The translations under genes were made by a program, and so were the position numbers. Below are positions 53,682-53,840 of a stretch of DNA of 53,840 nucleotides, in pieces. The notes under the pieces are model-generated. The model ran no database searches. It saw nothing but the letters and a program-made list of their open reading frames with translations, and was not told the origin of the DNA. Each line of letters starts with the position of its first letter. Position 1 is the stretch's first letter. The stretch is taken from positions 1 to 53,840 of the forward strand of contig PNOC01000022.1 in assembly GCA_013824615.1 (NCBI GenBank). The letters run 5' to 3'. This DNA comes from Thermodesulfovibrio sp. (GTDB taxonomy: Bacteria > Nitrospirota > Thermodesulfovibrionia > Thermodesulfovibrionales > UBA6898).

Positions 53682-53834
53682 TTAAGCCTTTGTCTCCTTG
53701 TGAGGAGTATGGTTCCTGCAATGCCTGCAATATTTTTTCCTCTGCAGCTTGTCTGTCGTATTCTTCTTGTTCTTTCTCGTTGAATAGTTCTTGTTCTTGC
53801 ACTCGGTACACTGAAAAAGAAAAATTTCTCTCAC
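53682..53834 (-). CDS. rpmG: 50S ribosomal protein L33 (zinc-binding type)
   Basis: 50 residues from GTG at 53834. Sequence features: [19 protein letters not shown], then [14 protein letters not shown], giving two CxxC pairs (Cys9/12 and Cys36/39) that bind zinc, the C+ form. The protein ends HKETKA. The ribosome site would lie just outside the window. L33 sits near the E site of the large subunit. It is the first gene of the block inside this window; tuf is the usual neighbour further upstream. Confidence 0.93.
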   Translation of the reverse strand: MREIFLFQCTECKNKNYSTRKNKKNTTDKLQRKKYCRHCRNHTPHKETKA

Positions 53835-53840
53835 GCTATC

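Noticed and set aside
1-53840. CRISPR arrays, insertion sequences, integrases
   Set aside because: No regularly spaced direct repeats and no transposase or integrase motifs were seen on either strand.

Overview
The window reads as a chromosome segment of a Gram-negative, menaquinone-using bacterium with roughly balanced base composition. The evidence is outer-membrane polysaccharide export genes, a UbiE/MenG-type methyltransferase, an NtrC-type two-component pair and the standard rpmG-tRNA-Trp-secE-nusG-rplKAJL-rpoBC block. Gene content and protein style suggest Nitrospirota or a Desulfobacterota-like lineage. That is an inference, since there is no rRNA in the window.

Layout. (1) 1-11565, minus strand: a giant secreted protein of 3377 residues (glycine-rich region, ten DUF11/DUF7933-type repeats, C-terminal gingipain-like C25 peptidase domain). 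It is followed without a gap by a PqqD-like peptide chaperone and a radical SAM/SPASM enzyme cut by the window edge. A GspG-like pseudopilin lies just upstream (11720-12256). (2) 12508-21052, plus strand: a surface-polysaccharide module with a formylglycine-enzyme-like lipoprotein, a small secreted protein, a beta-barrel outer-membrane protein, Wza-like export protein, Wzc-like tyrosine autokinase and O-antigen ligase/polymerase with TPRs. No glycosyltransferase is present. (3) 21069-23675: divergent aarF/ubiB and ubiE genes for quinone metabolism. (4) 23946-33368, minus strand: a compact five-gene operon of DUF4007 protein, large P-loop ATPase, double-GHKL ATPase with a histidine-kinase-like core, receiver-like protein and DndC/BrxP-like PAPS-reductase-family protein. 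It looks like an uncharacterised defence system and is the best candidate for something new here. (5) 33694-42074: a UvrD-type helicase and a membrane protein on plus. On minus are a LipM-like lipoyl-pathway enzyme, a DUF4124/DUF922 putative metalloprotease, an NtrC-family regulator and its sensor kinase, which carries a CxxCH haem-binding motif in its periplasmic domain. (6) 42188-53834, minus strand: the RNA polymerase and ribosomal protein operon with its terminator, an L10 leader, two intergenic stem-loops, tRNA-Trp and rpmG.

How the parts work together. The first two regions both build the cell surface: one a huge adhesin/protease with probable peptide modification enzymes, the other polysaccharide export. 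The five-gene operon combines sulfur-type chemistry on a nucleotide or nucleic acid (PP-loop enzyme), two ATP-driven machines and a two-component-like sensor/receiver pair, a combination that fits none of Dnd, Ssp or BREX as normally defined. No transposase, integrase, CRISPR array or rRNA was seen.
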